A program made the position numbers and the translations under genes. A stretch of 64,000 nucleotides of DNA from Portulaca oleracea (Eukaryota > Streptophyta > Magnoliopsida > Caryophyllales > Portulacaceae), in contig CM055871.1 of the NCBI GenBank assembly GCA_029582165.1, positions 29,496,802 through 29,560,801 on the forward strand, in the 5' to 3' direction. This document shows positions 1-11,886 of this stretch, piece by piece; position 1 is the stretch's first letter; each line of letters begins with the position of its first letter. A model generated the notes under the pieces. That model saw nothing but the letters and a program-made list of their open reading frames with translations, had not been told where the DNA came from and ran no database searches.

Positions 1-872
1 TTTTGAGTGAATCTACGTCGGTAATGCTTGTTGATAGTAGGCTAGATTCAAAATTTGACTACTTCCGTATTTAATTGATAAGGATGTCGACATGTTTGTT
101 CAATGCTTAGGAGCAAGACTTTCTACCACAGGGCCAACACAACAGCTGTGATCAGTTCTCAGTGTTCACTCTTGCTCCTTTCTTTAAGCTCTACAATCTT
201 AGTGGCTTGAAAGTTTTTGGTTAATCAACTTAATTGTTGCAAGTTTGTATCCATAATGTCTAATTGGTTAAACCCTGTTCTCTTCTCCTTACCTATGATT
301 AATATACTTAATAGTCCCTAATTTCTGTCGAGTTATGGAAACCTTTAATTTTTCTGTTGTGCTGCTAAGTCTTAGCTTTATTTAGGTGCTTAGGAGAACC
401 CATGGTGAGAAAGGTTGCATGGACATCGCTACTCACCAGAAGTTGAAGGTTATGCACCCCATGTTTGAAACTGGAAACAAACACACAAGAAGTGACATTT
501 AACATGACCATGCATCCTTGATAAATGACATTTCTCCATGTTCAAGTTTTCCCGTGTCTTATGCAAGTGCAGGCCAGCTCAGCTTTAAATTGTCTCATTT
601 ACTGTCAATTAGCTAAACATACCAAAAGAATTGGCATGAAGATCTCTGACTTTGCTTCTTTTGATGTTCTGTTTTCATTTTCAGAAATATTGTAAGGAAT
701 GGGAGGAAAAATTGTGTTTCCAATTAATATGTAGTTCCTTCCATGTTGTATACTGAGTAGACCTGTCAATTTTGTTGTCACAGTCTCAGTTTTTGCCTTC
801 AATTTTTTATGCGTTTGTTATATCAATTCGGTGGTTTGGAATCCTCGTAAACTGTTTGCTTTGTATTGACAG
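1..872 (+). other. Intron (or 5' flank) of the BRCT gene, left edge of window
   Basis: No coding exon is visible here. The first recognisable exon begins at 873 after the acceptor ttgtattgacag and starts in the middle of a codon (two bases complete a Gly codon), so at least one upstream exon lies left of the window. Short reading frames on both strands show no family resemblance. Confidence 0.6.
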
Positions 873-3800
873 GTCCACAGTGTGTTCTGTCTTGTGCAAA
901 AGAAAGACGGGCTCTTCCTAAAGCTGGATATGTTTGTTGTCTGGCGATGGATGGTGTTAAAGTGCTGGCATCTGGGTTTGAAACAGAGGAAAGGGTAATA
1001 CTCAGTAGTTTATATTTGATCATTCTAACTTAAATGTCCAGCATATCATACTGGAGATTAAACATATATTTCCCTTATAAGAATGCCATTATCTTTTGCT
1101 TTGTTTATTGTTCTTTTTCCTGTTGCCTATGTTGATTAATGTTGTATAAGTTTGAAAAATGGCTCCTTTGGCGATATGTTGGTGTGTTGGAAGGAAAGGA
1201 ATTGTAGAATCTTTGAGGATAAAGCCTTGTCACTTCGAAATTTCTAGCTCTACTTTGTGAGAATTTTGTGTAGTTGGAGTATAGTGCTTCAAGGTGAAAG
1301 TAACATGAGTTTTTTGGATTTTGTAGGTATGATTATGCATGAGAGCTTGAGGGCATGACTATTTTTGTTCTTGCCCCTTTTGTATGTGGATGGCACTCCT
1401 TTGGTGTCTATCTAATGCAATATTTTTTTATTAAAAAATGTCTTTAGACTCAGAGATCAGATTAGCCCTAGAAACCCCACTGATGTCTTGAAGGTGTGTA
1501 TGCTTTACTTGCCATAATGAACGGATATTAGCTTTCCCTCTATGGAGGTGGTTTATAAATTATAACTTAATTGACACATTCAGTGCTGGATGTCTATAAT
1601 CTGGAACATGGGTGGATGGCTTGTCAATGTTTGTGAATTGACCATTTCCAAGCCAATTAATGATTAGGTTTTCCACTGGATGGGGAAAGCAATATATGCT
1701 CTGGGGCTGGGAATCAAATCAGTGCAGGAAGCATTGCCACATTAATTTCTGTAGAAGATCTGGGTGCTTTTACTGGGAAGGAACTCTCAGAATCGTTTTT
1801 AGATACTGTCAGAAATCATTAGCTGTGATTTGTGACTTCAGTTATCCAAGATTTCGTATCTATTGAAGCAAATCATTGTGTCTATACATGTCCTGAAAAT
1901 TGTTAGATGCTCGTCTAATTGTGTGAAATGCCCGTAAAAGAAGCTGATTAATTACATCTCATACAGCTGTGAACTGCTTGCCTAGAAAATTGGTGCTTCT
2001 CTTAACAGGCTACTGCTTAGCTAGAGTCTTGATACTGTCTTTTTGGTGACTTTAATTGCTCGGTATGCAACATAGCTAAGTTTTCAGTTAACTTTTTTTG
2101 CAGGCGAAAATAGAGAAGTTAGTTACATCCATGGGCGGAATGTTGCATTCTAAAATATCTTCCAATGTTAGCTTTGTTATTGTGAAGCACGTGATGGCCG
2201 CAAAGTACAAGGTCGTGTATTTTTCTCTTATTGCTTTTACCATAACTCTAGCATGTTTTTCATATAATCTAGTTTATCATCTTTCATATTGCTATAGAAG
2301 GTTGTTTCAGCATAATGATTCCAAATTTCTTATTACCTTCTGTGCATATGTTCTAAAATTTTAGAGGTGTTTCTGTTGGCTTTTTCATAATCTGTCCACT
2401 GTGATGCCAGATCCACCAAGTCCTTTTCTGATTCTTAGTGATTCTGTTTCTTCTGCAGTGGGCTGTAAGTAAAGAGAAACATATTGTTACCATTGATTGG
2501 TTAGAACAGTGTTGGAATGAGCACCGTATTGTTCCCATGGAGTCACATCGAGTCCCTCCCTTCTATGGATTGATTATTTGTGTCACTAGAATCCCTGCAG
2601 GTTATCTTGCGAGCTCTGTATATATGTATCAAGTACTGATTGACAACTAAGTTTTCTTTAACAGTTAATTTGACTGTTTGCCATTTTTCGAATGCTCTTG
2701 GATTTCTAGATGAGCGGAAGGAAATGGAGAAGCTTATTGTACAAAATGGTGGAAAATACTCTGCTGAACTTACGAAGCAGTGCACACATCTCATTTGTGA
2801 AATATCCTTAATAGTTTTAGCCGATTATCCTAGTTTAACTTCTTCATGATGATTTTCTTCCTTTATGGCTCCAGCAAGCACAAATACTTGGGTCACCCAA
2901 TTGGGCTTATGTTGCTTAAACTGATATGCTGTCACCTACCTTGAGTCAAATGTATTGGTTTTGTTTTTTTTGTTTTTTATTGATTTACTTCTTTTTTTTT
3001 TATCAGAATTCAGAACTACCTTTTTTAATTACTTGTTTGAGTATTTACTGTTGGATTTCCTTTGAGTTTCTTTATATGTTCCGTTGTGGCTTTTCTGATG
3101 ATTGCTTTTGTTACTGTTGATGAATTTCGTTCTGTGGAAATCTCGTTTAAACCAATATCTAAGTTGGTTGCATCTTTCCTTTGTTTTTGTTTTTTGAAGT
3201 CTTGAGTATGAATTCAATAATGCTTGATTAACGGCTCCTTTTCTATTTATGAGGTACTCCTTTTGACTTCTAAGTCCGACCCAAGTGTACCATCCGCTAG
3301 AAATCGTGTCCTAAACTTTTAATCACACAGATACTGCCAATATTATTGGTGGTTTTATTTTCCTCCTTGACTTATGCACAAGTTCCTGAAGGTGACAAAT
3401 TCAAGGTTGCTCAGAGATGGGGAAACATCCGGATCGTTACTCGAAAATGGTTTGATCAATCAATTATTAAAAGAGGTGTGATGATTTGTTGCACTGTTAA
3501 TTTTGTGTTGCTTTTGTTCTGTCTCGTAGCTTGAAACCTGCAAACTGAGATTTCTTACTATTTTCTTTCCCCTTATGATTACCAGCATGTCTCAGTGAGG
3601 ATGGCTATCCTGTTAAGACTGGTTTGATGCCTTCAGTCTCAAGGGGTAAACTAGTGTCCAAATCTGGGCAAAGTATGAGGGATTCTCAATCTGTCCTATC
3701 ATCTGGGGCCACTGTTTCATCCTTTCGAGCAGGCCCATGTGGTGAAACAATGGATTCGGACCTGGATGTTCCCGCTTCCCAGAATTTCTCTTCTGCAAAT

Positions 3801-6800
3801 CCAGACATTTCTGCTTTTGTCAGGGACGGGGCAGCAATCCCTGAGCAGCCCAGAACTGATGCAGGGTTGGAAGGTTGTGTTGCTGATGACTCAGAACCTG
3901 ATGATAATGACCTGTACTTGTCAGATTGCAGAATTTTCCTTGTAGGTTTTGATACTTCTGATATGCGGAAACTAGTTGGTTTGGTTCGAAAAGGCGGGGG
4001 CTCAAGGTACATGTCATGGAGTGAAAGATTGACACATATAGTTGTTGGAGCACCAACTGATTTGTAAGTCAACTTTAGATCGCTAAGAGCATTTTGTCCA
4101 ATCTTTGGTGATTCTTTCCTATCCCTTCTCAGCTGGCTTACATTTCTTAAGTACTGGTGATCTACCTGTTCACTGTTTGCTTTGAGGATATTCTGAGACT
4201 AGTAACCTGTTTGCTTTTGTGGAGTTACACTTTTCAGCCTTTCATTGGGTGGTTGGTCTTTGTTGCAGTTGCTTACACTTTATAAAGATAATTTCCTTCC
4301 CTATCATCCATGAAGCTTCTCATTTGTTATGATAAAAAAAAGTATAGGGTTTAGTGCATTATATTCATTCTTAACTGGACAGTTATAACCTGTAGGATTA
4401 TAAATATTGTGTATAATTCCTATTAAGAATAAATAAATAAACAATGTGTGTGAAGTGTAAAATTTTTCTTAAACCATCTTCCTTGTCCAATTAAGTTGTA
4501 TTTCATGATTCAGAGAAGTTATTAAGTATTTGGTGAAAAGAGAGGTTGTTTCTAGTCCTAAGTCTCCGTTTAGAATCACCCAAGTAAAACCTGTTTCTTC
4601 TTCGTTTAACCCCTGGTTAGATTTATGCTTTATTCTGTTTAAACTCTCAAGGACGAGAATTGGCTTCACTTATTTTTATTTTGCTTTCTTTATCAGAGAG
4701 AAAAGGGAACTAAGAGGGTTGGCCGCCCTAGGGATCATACACATAGTCAGAAGAAATTGGCTTGAAGATTGTGACCGTGAAAGGAAAGAGGTCCCTGTAA
4801 TCCAGAAGCACTTCGCTTATGAACTACTACTGCCAAAAGGTCTCCTCAGCTATCTTCAAATCAATTGTTTCTCTTCATTTAGCCATTTGTGCATCCAGTA
4901 AAATTTGTCAGCAGATCTGAATGTCTATGGAACTGCAAAATCTACTCTAAATTCATGTTTGGATTGTAAATATTTGGTAGATGTCCCAAATAGATCGTCA
5001 ACAACTGGCATAAGCAGCATAAAACAAGGAGGATGCTCAACACTGTTTTCAAGCATGCCTATCGATCAGACATCAGGTGTAAATTCTGGTGTTGAGATCT
5101 CATCAGTAAGAGATAGAGAGGAAAAATTGGACATCAACAGATATGATAGCAGCTTTCTTGACAGAACAAAAAGATCTTCACAGGGTGAAAAACTTTGTGT
5201 TGTTAATGACATTGACACAAGCCAACAGAAGACCCAGCATAGTGGGAGATCTCAGTGTGGAAAGTTTTCTCATGTATTTGCTGGAAAGCTATTTTGTTTC
5301 TCACTTTCTTTCCCCGAAGATAGGGTAAGCTGTGCGCATGTCTTGAGGCCATATAATTTTATATTTGTTAGCATTTTGCACCAAGGTTATGTTTAATGTT
5401 CATGTCCTACAGCCTTCATGGTAAGTAGTATATGCTGGAGAAAAAGACATTAGAAGTTTAGAACATAAGATTAAATTATGCTGAAGGCAATAGTACTGGT
5501 TTGTTTGAAGCCATGTTTGTTAGTGACTTCCGTGTTGGGCCTTTTCTCTCTCCTAGTTTATCTTGGTGTAATTTTCCATTTATTTTCTAACTTTCAACAT
5601 CTCATCTTTATTTGAATTTGGACCCCACTCCAAGCACCTCTTGTCCTGCACCCATCCATTTCCTTGCAGGATGTGGTATATCTTGGATTTACAAATATGC
5701 CATTGCCAAGCTTCCTTCTAATGCCATTTCGTCCTCTTAACATTTTAAGAGCTCAAAGTTCCTAGGCATGCAAATATCCTGTTAGCTTTTGTTTGATGTA
5801 TTAGTTAGCTTATAAACTTTGCAATGTGGTGCTTCCATTTCTCTAAAAGTGCATTATTCCTAATGCATATGAGAGGTTTGGCTAAAAGTCAATGTAGGTA
5901 CACTGCAACTTAGGCAGTTTGATAGATTCAAAATTTTTAACTTGTTCTCTTTGCAAGGGTGTAAAACACTTATTTGATGAGATGTGGAGCATTGTTGTGT
6001 GCTTAAGCTGGAAAATTATATGACTAGCAAATCTATTTAGCCCAGTTTGTAGGTTGTCAAGATGCTTGAGCTACATGTCTGCCTAGTCTTTCTTTGTTTT
6101 TTTGGTTCTCTTTTCCATAAATTATTCAAGCAACAAGAGATTCTAATGTGTAATTGTTGCTGTTGCTCTTGGGGGTTTGCTTAGAGAGACGAAATTGTTC
6201 AATGGATAAATGAAGGTGGAGGTGAAGTTATGGATGGTGCTGCCATAATGGATGTGGACTACATTGTTGAACGCCATGGGGTGATGCCTCTGCCATGTAG
6301 CTCTTCACGAACTATTTATGTGTCAACTCACTGGATTCGGTCCTGTTTAGAGGTATGTTTATCTAATGGATGATCATCTCTTCTAATCTTCATTCCTGTA
6401 TTGCTTGTTCTTTTGTTGATAACAGTTGACTTCTGATGTTTTGGCTAGTACAAGAATGCTTAAGGTATAATTAATTCTTTTTGGTCGGTTCAGTTGTTAG
6501 GGTACGATAAAATTGTTAAAGTGTTTATGACTACAAAAGGACGTTACTGTTGGAACATATATTCTTTGATTACTTATCAACTAAAAAAAGTTACATGGCA
6601 ATAATGACAAAAGGACCATGTATGATTTTCAGATATAGATGTTGGCACATGTTAGGTAGAGGTTCACACCCACAAATACTAGCAAGGAAGAACAAGAAAG
6701 AAAATAAGATCGATACACAAGGTTTAACATGGAAAAACTCAAAACCGAGAAGACCACGAATGGTGCACTTCACTTTCAGGATTACAATATGTATGTTACC

Positions 6801-9800
6801 ATGGCTATACTTGAGGATTTACTAGTATATTCCTAACTCTAATCATAACTATACCCTCACCATAACCCATGAGGATATACACAAACCTACCAATGAGGAG
6901 ACTCTCTATCAATCATCTTTTGGTGTGTAATATCATCTAGTCATGATGATGGCACAAAGATGCTATATTAGCAGACATGTTATATAGGCTAAACTAGCCG
7001 AAATGAGCACCCTAAACCCTAAAGTAATAGCCCATTAAACACTATTGACAATCAATAGCCAATAATCATTTAACAACCGATTATGAAAAGCCAAACAGCA
7101 GACAACTTATATGGGTAGTGACCCAGTCCGTTTTGCCCCATCATGGTCCATGTCACATCATCATGAGCCGTGTCATCCCGTTCCTAAACTTCTGGGCTGC
7201 CTGCGTGCTAACACGACCGGTGTCCATCTTTGCACAATCTGTGTTGCTTCTCCTCGAGACTTAAATGTTGCTTTCCTTCACACTCTTTCAGACACGACCA
7301 CCGTTCCCAACCACCTTGAAACCTCAAGTATATAAATCTTGTCCTTACCACCAACCATGGAAGTCGGCCTTTCATTTCCCTTTTCAATTTCTTATCACAA
7401 GCCCAACACTACAAACATAGAGGCTATCTCTTAGGGAAAAGAAGACTCTTCAGGAATAAGTTTACATAGAGCAAATTAGAGATGGGCAAGTCTAACTGAA
7501 CACTTGGATAAGCCAACCTGAGGCTGAAATTACTGAGAGAAACCTGATGTAACTTGAATCAAACCGATCTAGAGTGGCACAGTTTGACCATTTAGCTTAA
7601 AAGCATGTGTTTTTTCAAATGTGAGTAAATTTAAGGGGTTTTCAAAATTTACACGAATTTGACCCATTTATTAGATAGGATGGTCTGACACGTTATACAG
7701 CTCAATTGCAAATGCCTATGAGAACAATAAAGACATTTTGGAAAGTATTGAGTTTATTTGGAAACCAAAGAGGATAGAACTATGAAGCAAACACCAATTA
7801 TGGCACTCTTGTAAGGGTATTAGTGTTATATGACATTTCAAGAAGTCAAATATAGTAGGTAAAGCTTAAGACATGTCAAAGAAACTGAGTTGAGAAACCT
7901 AAAGGCTAAAGTGGATGGCATTAGTGGTAATTAAAATGCGAGTGAACATAAAGGAATTCCTTGAGGTAGCTTCACACCAGAATCTGGTTTCTAATTCTTT
8001 TTTGCCCTGACAAAATCTCGCTCTTCTGGTTGTCAATGTTTATGATACATGTCCAAAGTATATGGATAGCCACAAGATACATGCCAATTAGAAAGTGGAA
8101 CTACATGAGTCTTTCTTTACTGCGCTAGATGAATCTGATAATGCTATAAGAATAGGGAATAGTTAAGTGCTGAAGTTAAGCAGTTGGCAGTTGGACTTGT
8201 AATTGTCCATTGATGTCTGGAGGACGTTTGTGTTATATTAACTCCTATTGACAGAATGAGGGCTGAGCTTGATGGCTACGGCTCTCCATGTAAGCTAGTT
8301 CTTATGCTGAACTTAGCTCAGCATACATGGCCAAATGGGCATAAAAAGCTTCCTATAAAGCATATTAGAAAATCAACAGAGTAATAGACACATGGCTCTC
8401 TGTGATCACTTAGTGGAAGTGCTGTTTTTGGAGGCTGACATATTAGGACCTAAGATGGTGTCTTTTTATAAACACAACCAATGACAAATAATGGCCAGTA
8501 AAAATGAGATTGGAGCAGAAAAGAAAATAAATTACAGACCGTGCTTGAACTAAAGACAACCTCCGGCCTGAGGAAACAACTTGGGTTTCCGGAGTTTGGA
8601 AAGCTGGGCATCAACTTTAGTTAACACCAAATAGACAAGATATTTATTAATCAATATTAAACCAACTACACTCAGAAAAGATAAAATCTAGGGTTTACCT
8701 CAGAGTTGTTTTCCTGTACCACGGAGTACTAATAATCAGCAGTTCAACTAAGAATAAGTTTAATTACAGAACAAGCTGTACAACAACAACAACAGACCCT
8801 AGTTTAGTACCGTTAATCTGAGGTCTGAGCGGATCCAGATGTAGGCAACTTTTCCCCCGTTCACTGGAGTGTTGAGGCTCATTCCGGTGGACCAAAAAAA
8901 AAAACCTTTTGAAAATCGAAAACAAAAACAGCAAAAACCCAGAAGGGAAACCAAGAGAATGGGAGAATCGTGGAGAGAGACAATTCATACCTGTGTGCTC
9001 TAAGCAGTGAGTAGTTGGACACTTAAGTAGATGTGCCTGAAAAACACAACACAAGGAGAGCACAAGAGAACACGCAGAAAGCCAAATATAGCAATTCGCA
9101 GGCAGCCTCTCAACCACCACCACCACCACCACCACCCCGGCGATTTCTTTAATGCAAGCCCGTCAAACCCCCCTATGAAGTGTCATGTCCTCCTTTAGGT
9201 CTACATGCTAAAGGTCACCTCCAGTCACCTCTCTAATAGATTTCCTAGGTCTCCCACATCCACAACGAAATGGCGGTAGCAGAATCATTTCACAACTCCA
9301 AACGGGAGCGTCAACACTCCTATACACATGACCAAACCAATTACATAACAAGCTATATGTATTCAAAAAAGAAAATTCAAAAAAACTTTGAAATGTTTGA
9401 ATAGAAAACATATTAATTTAAGATATATCAATAAAGCTGCGATCTCTAATTGCCAGTAAAATAATAGGAAAGAGTTGACTGAATTAGTAGAGTTGATAAT
9501 CCAACTAGGGTTGATAAGAAATGGGTGAGAGGAGAGAGAATACTGACGTGGGTTAATCAAGGATGGGAAAAAAGAGGAGAAGACCAATTGGGTTGGATAC
9601 TGGATGATGCTGTTTCTAACTCCCAGAAAAGAAAGAGAAAGAAGAATCCACCAATACCGTCATCAGACAATATTGCAGAATACTTTATGAAATCAGGCTT
9701 TCCTGCTAAAGGCTGCAATTACTGGAGTCTCTCTTGAACTCATTACCATTCTTTTTTTCTTCTCTATGCTTTTATTTCTGAAGTTGTAGCTTTCCACGAG

Positions 9801-11886
9801 CACATTGGAAACTCAATCTGAGTGTGGACTTTGATTCAGTGCTTACTAGTTATGTGTGGTTTATAGTTGCTAATAAGAGCAGAAATCCTAAGTGACTTAT
9901 CATCGTTGTTGCTGATGTGAGGTTGCTGAAGATGTTATGGCCTTTCATATAATCTATGTAGGATGGATGCTTGCTTGATGTTGGTAGTCACATACTATAT
10001 TCTCCGCTTACGTGCCAAGTTCCTTTACCTGGATTTAAGGAGTTAAGATTTTGCGTCTCACAATATATGGACAAAGAGAGGCTGCTTTTGCGGAATTTAT
10101 GCTTTGTTCTTGGGGCCAAATTTGTGGAGAAGCTCACCAGAAAGGTCACACACCTTTTATGTAAATTTGCCACTGGTGAAAAGTATAAGGCAGCCTGCAG
10201 ATGGGGCATGCCAACCATTACATGTGAATGGCTTTATGAATGTGTAAGGAAGGTAAGAATTTCTAACACGTGTATTCTTTGTTGTCTAGCATTTCCTGAG
10301 GTACTAGGACTATACAAGACTCATCATGCCATTCCGAGCATTTATGTTGTACAGGGTGGCGTTGTTGAACGAGATAACTTTCTACCCAAAGTTCCTGAAG
10401 ATCCTGAGTCAATGATGTGTAACGTAAGCCAGTACCCAACACAGGCCGAGTTTTCTGTGGATAATTCTTCGCAGTTTCCAAGTCAGCTCACAGATGTGAA
10501 GAAGGAAAACACTAAGTATTCTAGTAAAAGAAAAAGACTATCGAATGAAGGACCTGGATTTGGTGAAAATAATAAGACCAATATCAGTCCAACAGCTGTT
10601 GACTTTTGTCGCAAGGGTAAAGATAATGGTCATATAGTTCCTGATGTTGCTGCTGCTATTGAGGACTTGCTGGAGCAAACGAGCAAGGTATCCTGTGCTC
10701 ATTCAAAATACTCCTTGAGTTACTGCATTCTGTGGGGATACTTTTATGTTTAGTATGCGTTAATTTTTGACATTTATGCTGTTATACTTGATACATTGAT
10801 GATCCAGTATATATGACCTTTTTGTTGTTTCATTGACAGATTCAGGACTTGAAATCACCCAGTGTCACAGAATGTGAAAAGAATGTATCCTTGATTTCAC
10901 AGTTTACTTCTTGATTCTCTTTTTCATGTACTTTGTTTTTTTTTTTTTTTGATAAGGAAAAGAGGTATATTATACATTATATCAGAACTAATATGTGGTT
11001 GTTTCTCTTTTCATCCTCTACTTTGTTGTCCTACATTATGTAATAGATCTTTTCATCTGATTGTTCAATACTTAGTAGAGATCACACAAGTTCTCTGTCT
11101 GCCTTTGGACCTTCTGGACATTGGTTAAGCAGGTGACTCCTAGACTCCCAAAAAAAAAAAAAAAAAAGTGCCCTTAGCGTGGTGTGCCAAATTCATGGGT
11201 AAAAAGCAGTTGAGTAAAAGTTAACTTTTGGTAACTTTTGGCAAATTTACGCTAATATATCAAATTATTATTTTTTTTAATTTTGTTTTTTAACTTCAGT
11301 AATTTTGGGTAACTTTTGGTAAATTTATTTAAATTTAGGCAAAAGCTAGTAAATTTTGGTAAAATGAATTTAACCATGAATTTGATAGGCTTCCAATCAG
11401 TCAGCCATGTGCATGTTGTCGTTGACTAGGATGCAATAGGAGCACATTTGGTCAGTGCTGTTCATCGATGTACTTTGAATTTGGCATAAAAGATTTTATG
11501 GTCCTTTTTTTCTGCGTGTCCAAATTTTTGTTGCATCCACTAAAGCTTCGTTTCATTGTGTTCAGCCTGGGGAAGAAGGATGACCTTCAAAGTGCTTCCA
11601 AGGATCAAAGCACTGGCTTCCATGACGGTTTTAGTGAAACGCAGACAGACTCTCAGGTTTGGTTCCTTCACTAGACCAGCATTTCCTTATTTTACCTATA
11701 TTGGAAGTGAGATAGCTGCGCCCAAGACATGCTCCATGATATATTCTAGTATCAAATGGTGAACAAACCGACACAATGATGACCTGGATCTGTATTTTAC
11801 AAATGCAGTTGGTTGGTTATGAAGAAGATTTATCAGGCAGGCAAATGATAATAGACAGAGTTCGAACTCGAAGTAGCATGACTTAA
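873..11886 (+). CDS. MEI1: TopBP1/MEI1-like multi-BRCT protein (5' end outside window)
   Basis: Multi-BRCT nuclear scaffold protein like Arabidopsis MEI1/TopBP1, a family acting in DNA damage checkpoint and meiotic DNA repair. Coding exons: 873-994, 2104-2211, 2459-2600, 2710-2801, 3382-3475, 3586-4063, 4697-4839, 4915-5324, 6185-6352, 9962-10252, 10355-10687, 10840-10884, 11047-11132, 11566-11656, 11809-11886 (TAA). Phases join without a break and give about 892 residues; the family is roughly 80 residues longer, so the N-terminus is missing. Five BRCT units are seen by their start and Trp signatures: GVKVLASGF to DWLEQCW, ICVTRIPADERKEME to TRKWFDQ, CRIFLVGF to RNWLEDCDRE, KLFCFSLSFPEDR to HWIRSCLE, and LRFCVSQYMDKE to CEWLYECVRK. 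A Ser/acidic linker follows BRCT2 and a Lys-rich tail (SSKRKRLSNE) follows BRCT5. The C-terminus GYEEDLSGRQ..DRVRTRSS is conserved in plant members. Family assignment is firm; single exon borders are inferred. Confidence 0.9.
2802..3381 (+). other. Candidate U12-type (minor spliceosome) intron of the BRCT gene
   Basis: The intron starts with ATATCCTTA, a near-perfect U12 5' splice site. It has a U12 branch-site match TCCTTGAC at 3364-3371, with the branch A 11 nt before the proposed exon. Joining after codon GAA to GTT at 3382 keeps phase 0 and gives ..THLICE-VPEGDKFKV.., a normal BRCT segment. This requires an intron ending in AA (AT-AA). The alternative GT-AG solution (T|gtgaaa .. cacaag|TT) also keeps frame but drops two residues. 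Confidence 0.55.
8770..8895 (-). mobile_element. TS-type SINE remnant, minus strand
   Basis: Read on the minus strand, the sequence has the plant SINE 3' body (gaacggggg, then aagttgcctacatctg, then cagacctcag and actagggtctg). It ends in a (TTG)n tail at about 8774-8793, as in the tRNA-derived TS/Au SINE superfamily. The tRNA-like head is degraded and no target duplication was identified. Confidence 0.65.
9140..9335 (-). pseudogene. RTE-type LINE ORF, C-terminal remnant
   Basis: The minus-strand translation shows the C-terminal signature of plant RTE-clade non-LTR retrotransposons: WFGHVYRS.DAPV, then CGRPRKSIREVTGGDL. After an in-frame stop, the typical continuation VDLKEDMTLHRGV follows. 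The reverse transcriptase core is absent and there are stops, so this is a dead 5'-truncated fragment. The GGT run just beyond it (about 9106-9137) could be a 3' simple-repeat tail. Confidence 0.7.
10885..11046 (+). other. Short BRCT-gene intron with U12-like donor
   Basis: The donor reads AAT|GTATCCTTGA, which fits the U12 GT-AG class, and the acceptor is gtaatag|ATC. Phase 0 is kept on both sides. The branch-site match (TCCTAC near 11029) is weak, so a normal U2 intron remains possible. Confidence 0.4.

Larger units (their letters stand above)
6353..9961 (+). other. Large intron of the BRCT gene with retroelement debris
   Basis: This 3.6-kb stretch lies between the exon ending IRSCLE and the exon starting DGCLLDVG; codon phase is 0 on both sides, so no missing exon is required. 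It contains a minus-strand SINE and an RTE LINE remnant (listed separately) and a (CCA)n run near 9113-9136. I see no gene in 6353-8760. Confidence 0.7.

Noticed and set aside
8764..9135. 123-residue minus-strand frame
   Set aside because: It overlaps the SINE and the GGT/TTG tails; the protein starts with a Val run from the microsatellite and has no domain.
9525..9737. A 70-residue frame WVNQGWEKRGEDQLGWILD.. in the large BRCT-gene intron
   Set aside because: Exon 6,185-6,352 joins in phase to 9,962 with a sequence known in the family, so an extra exon is not needed; no homology recognised.
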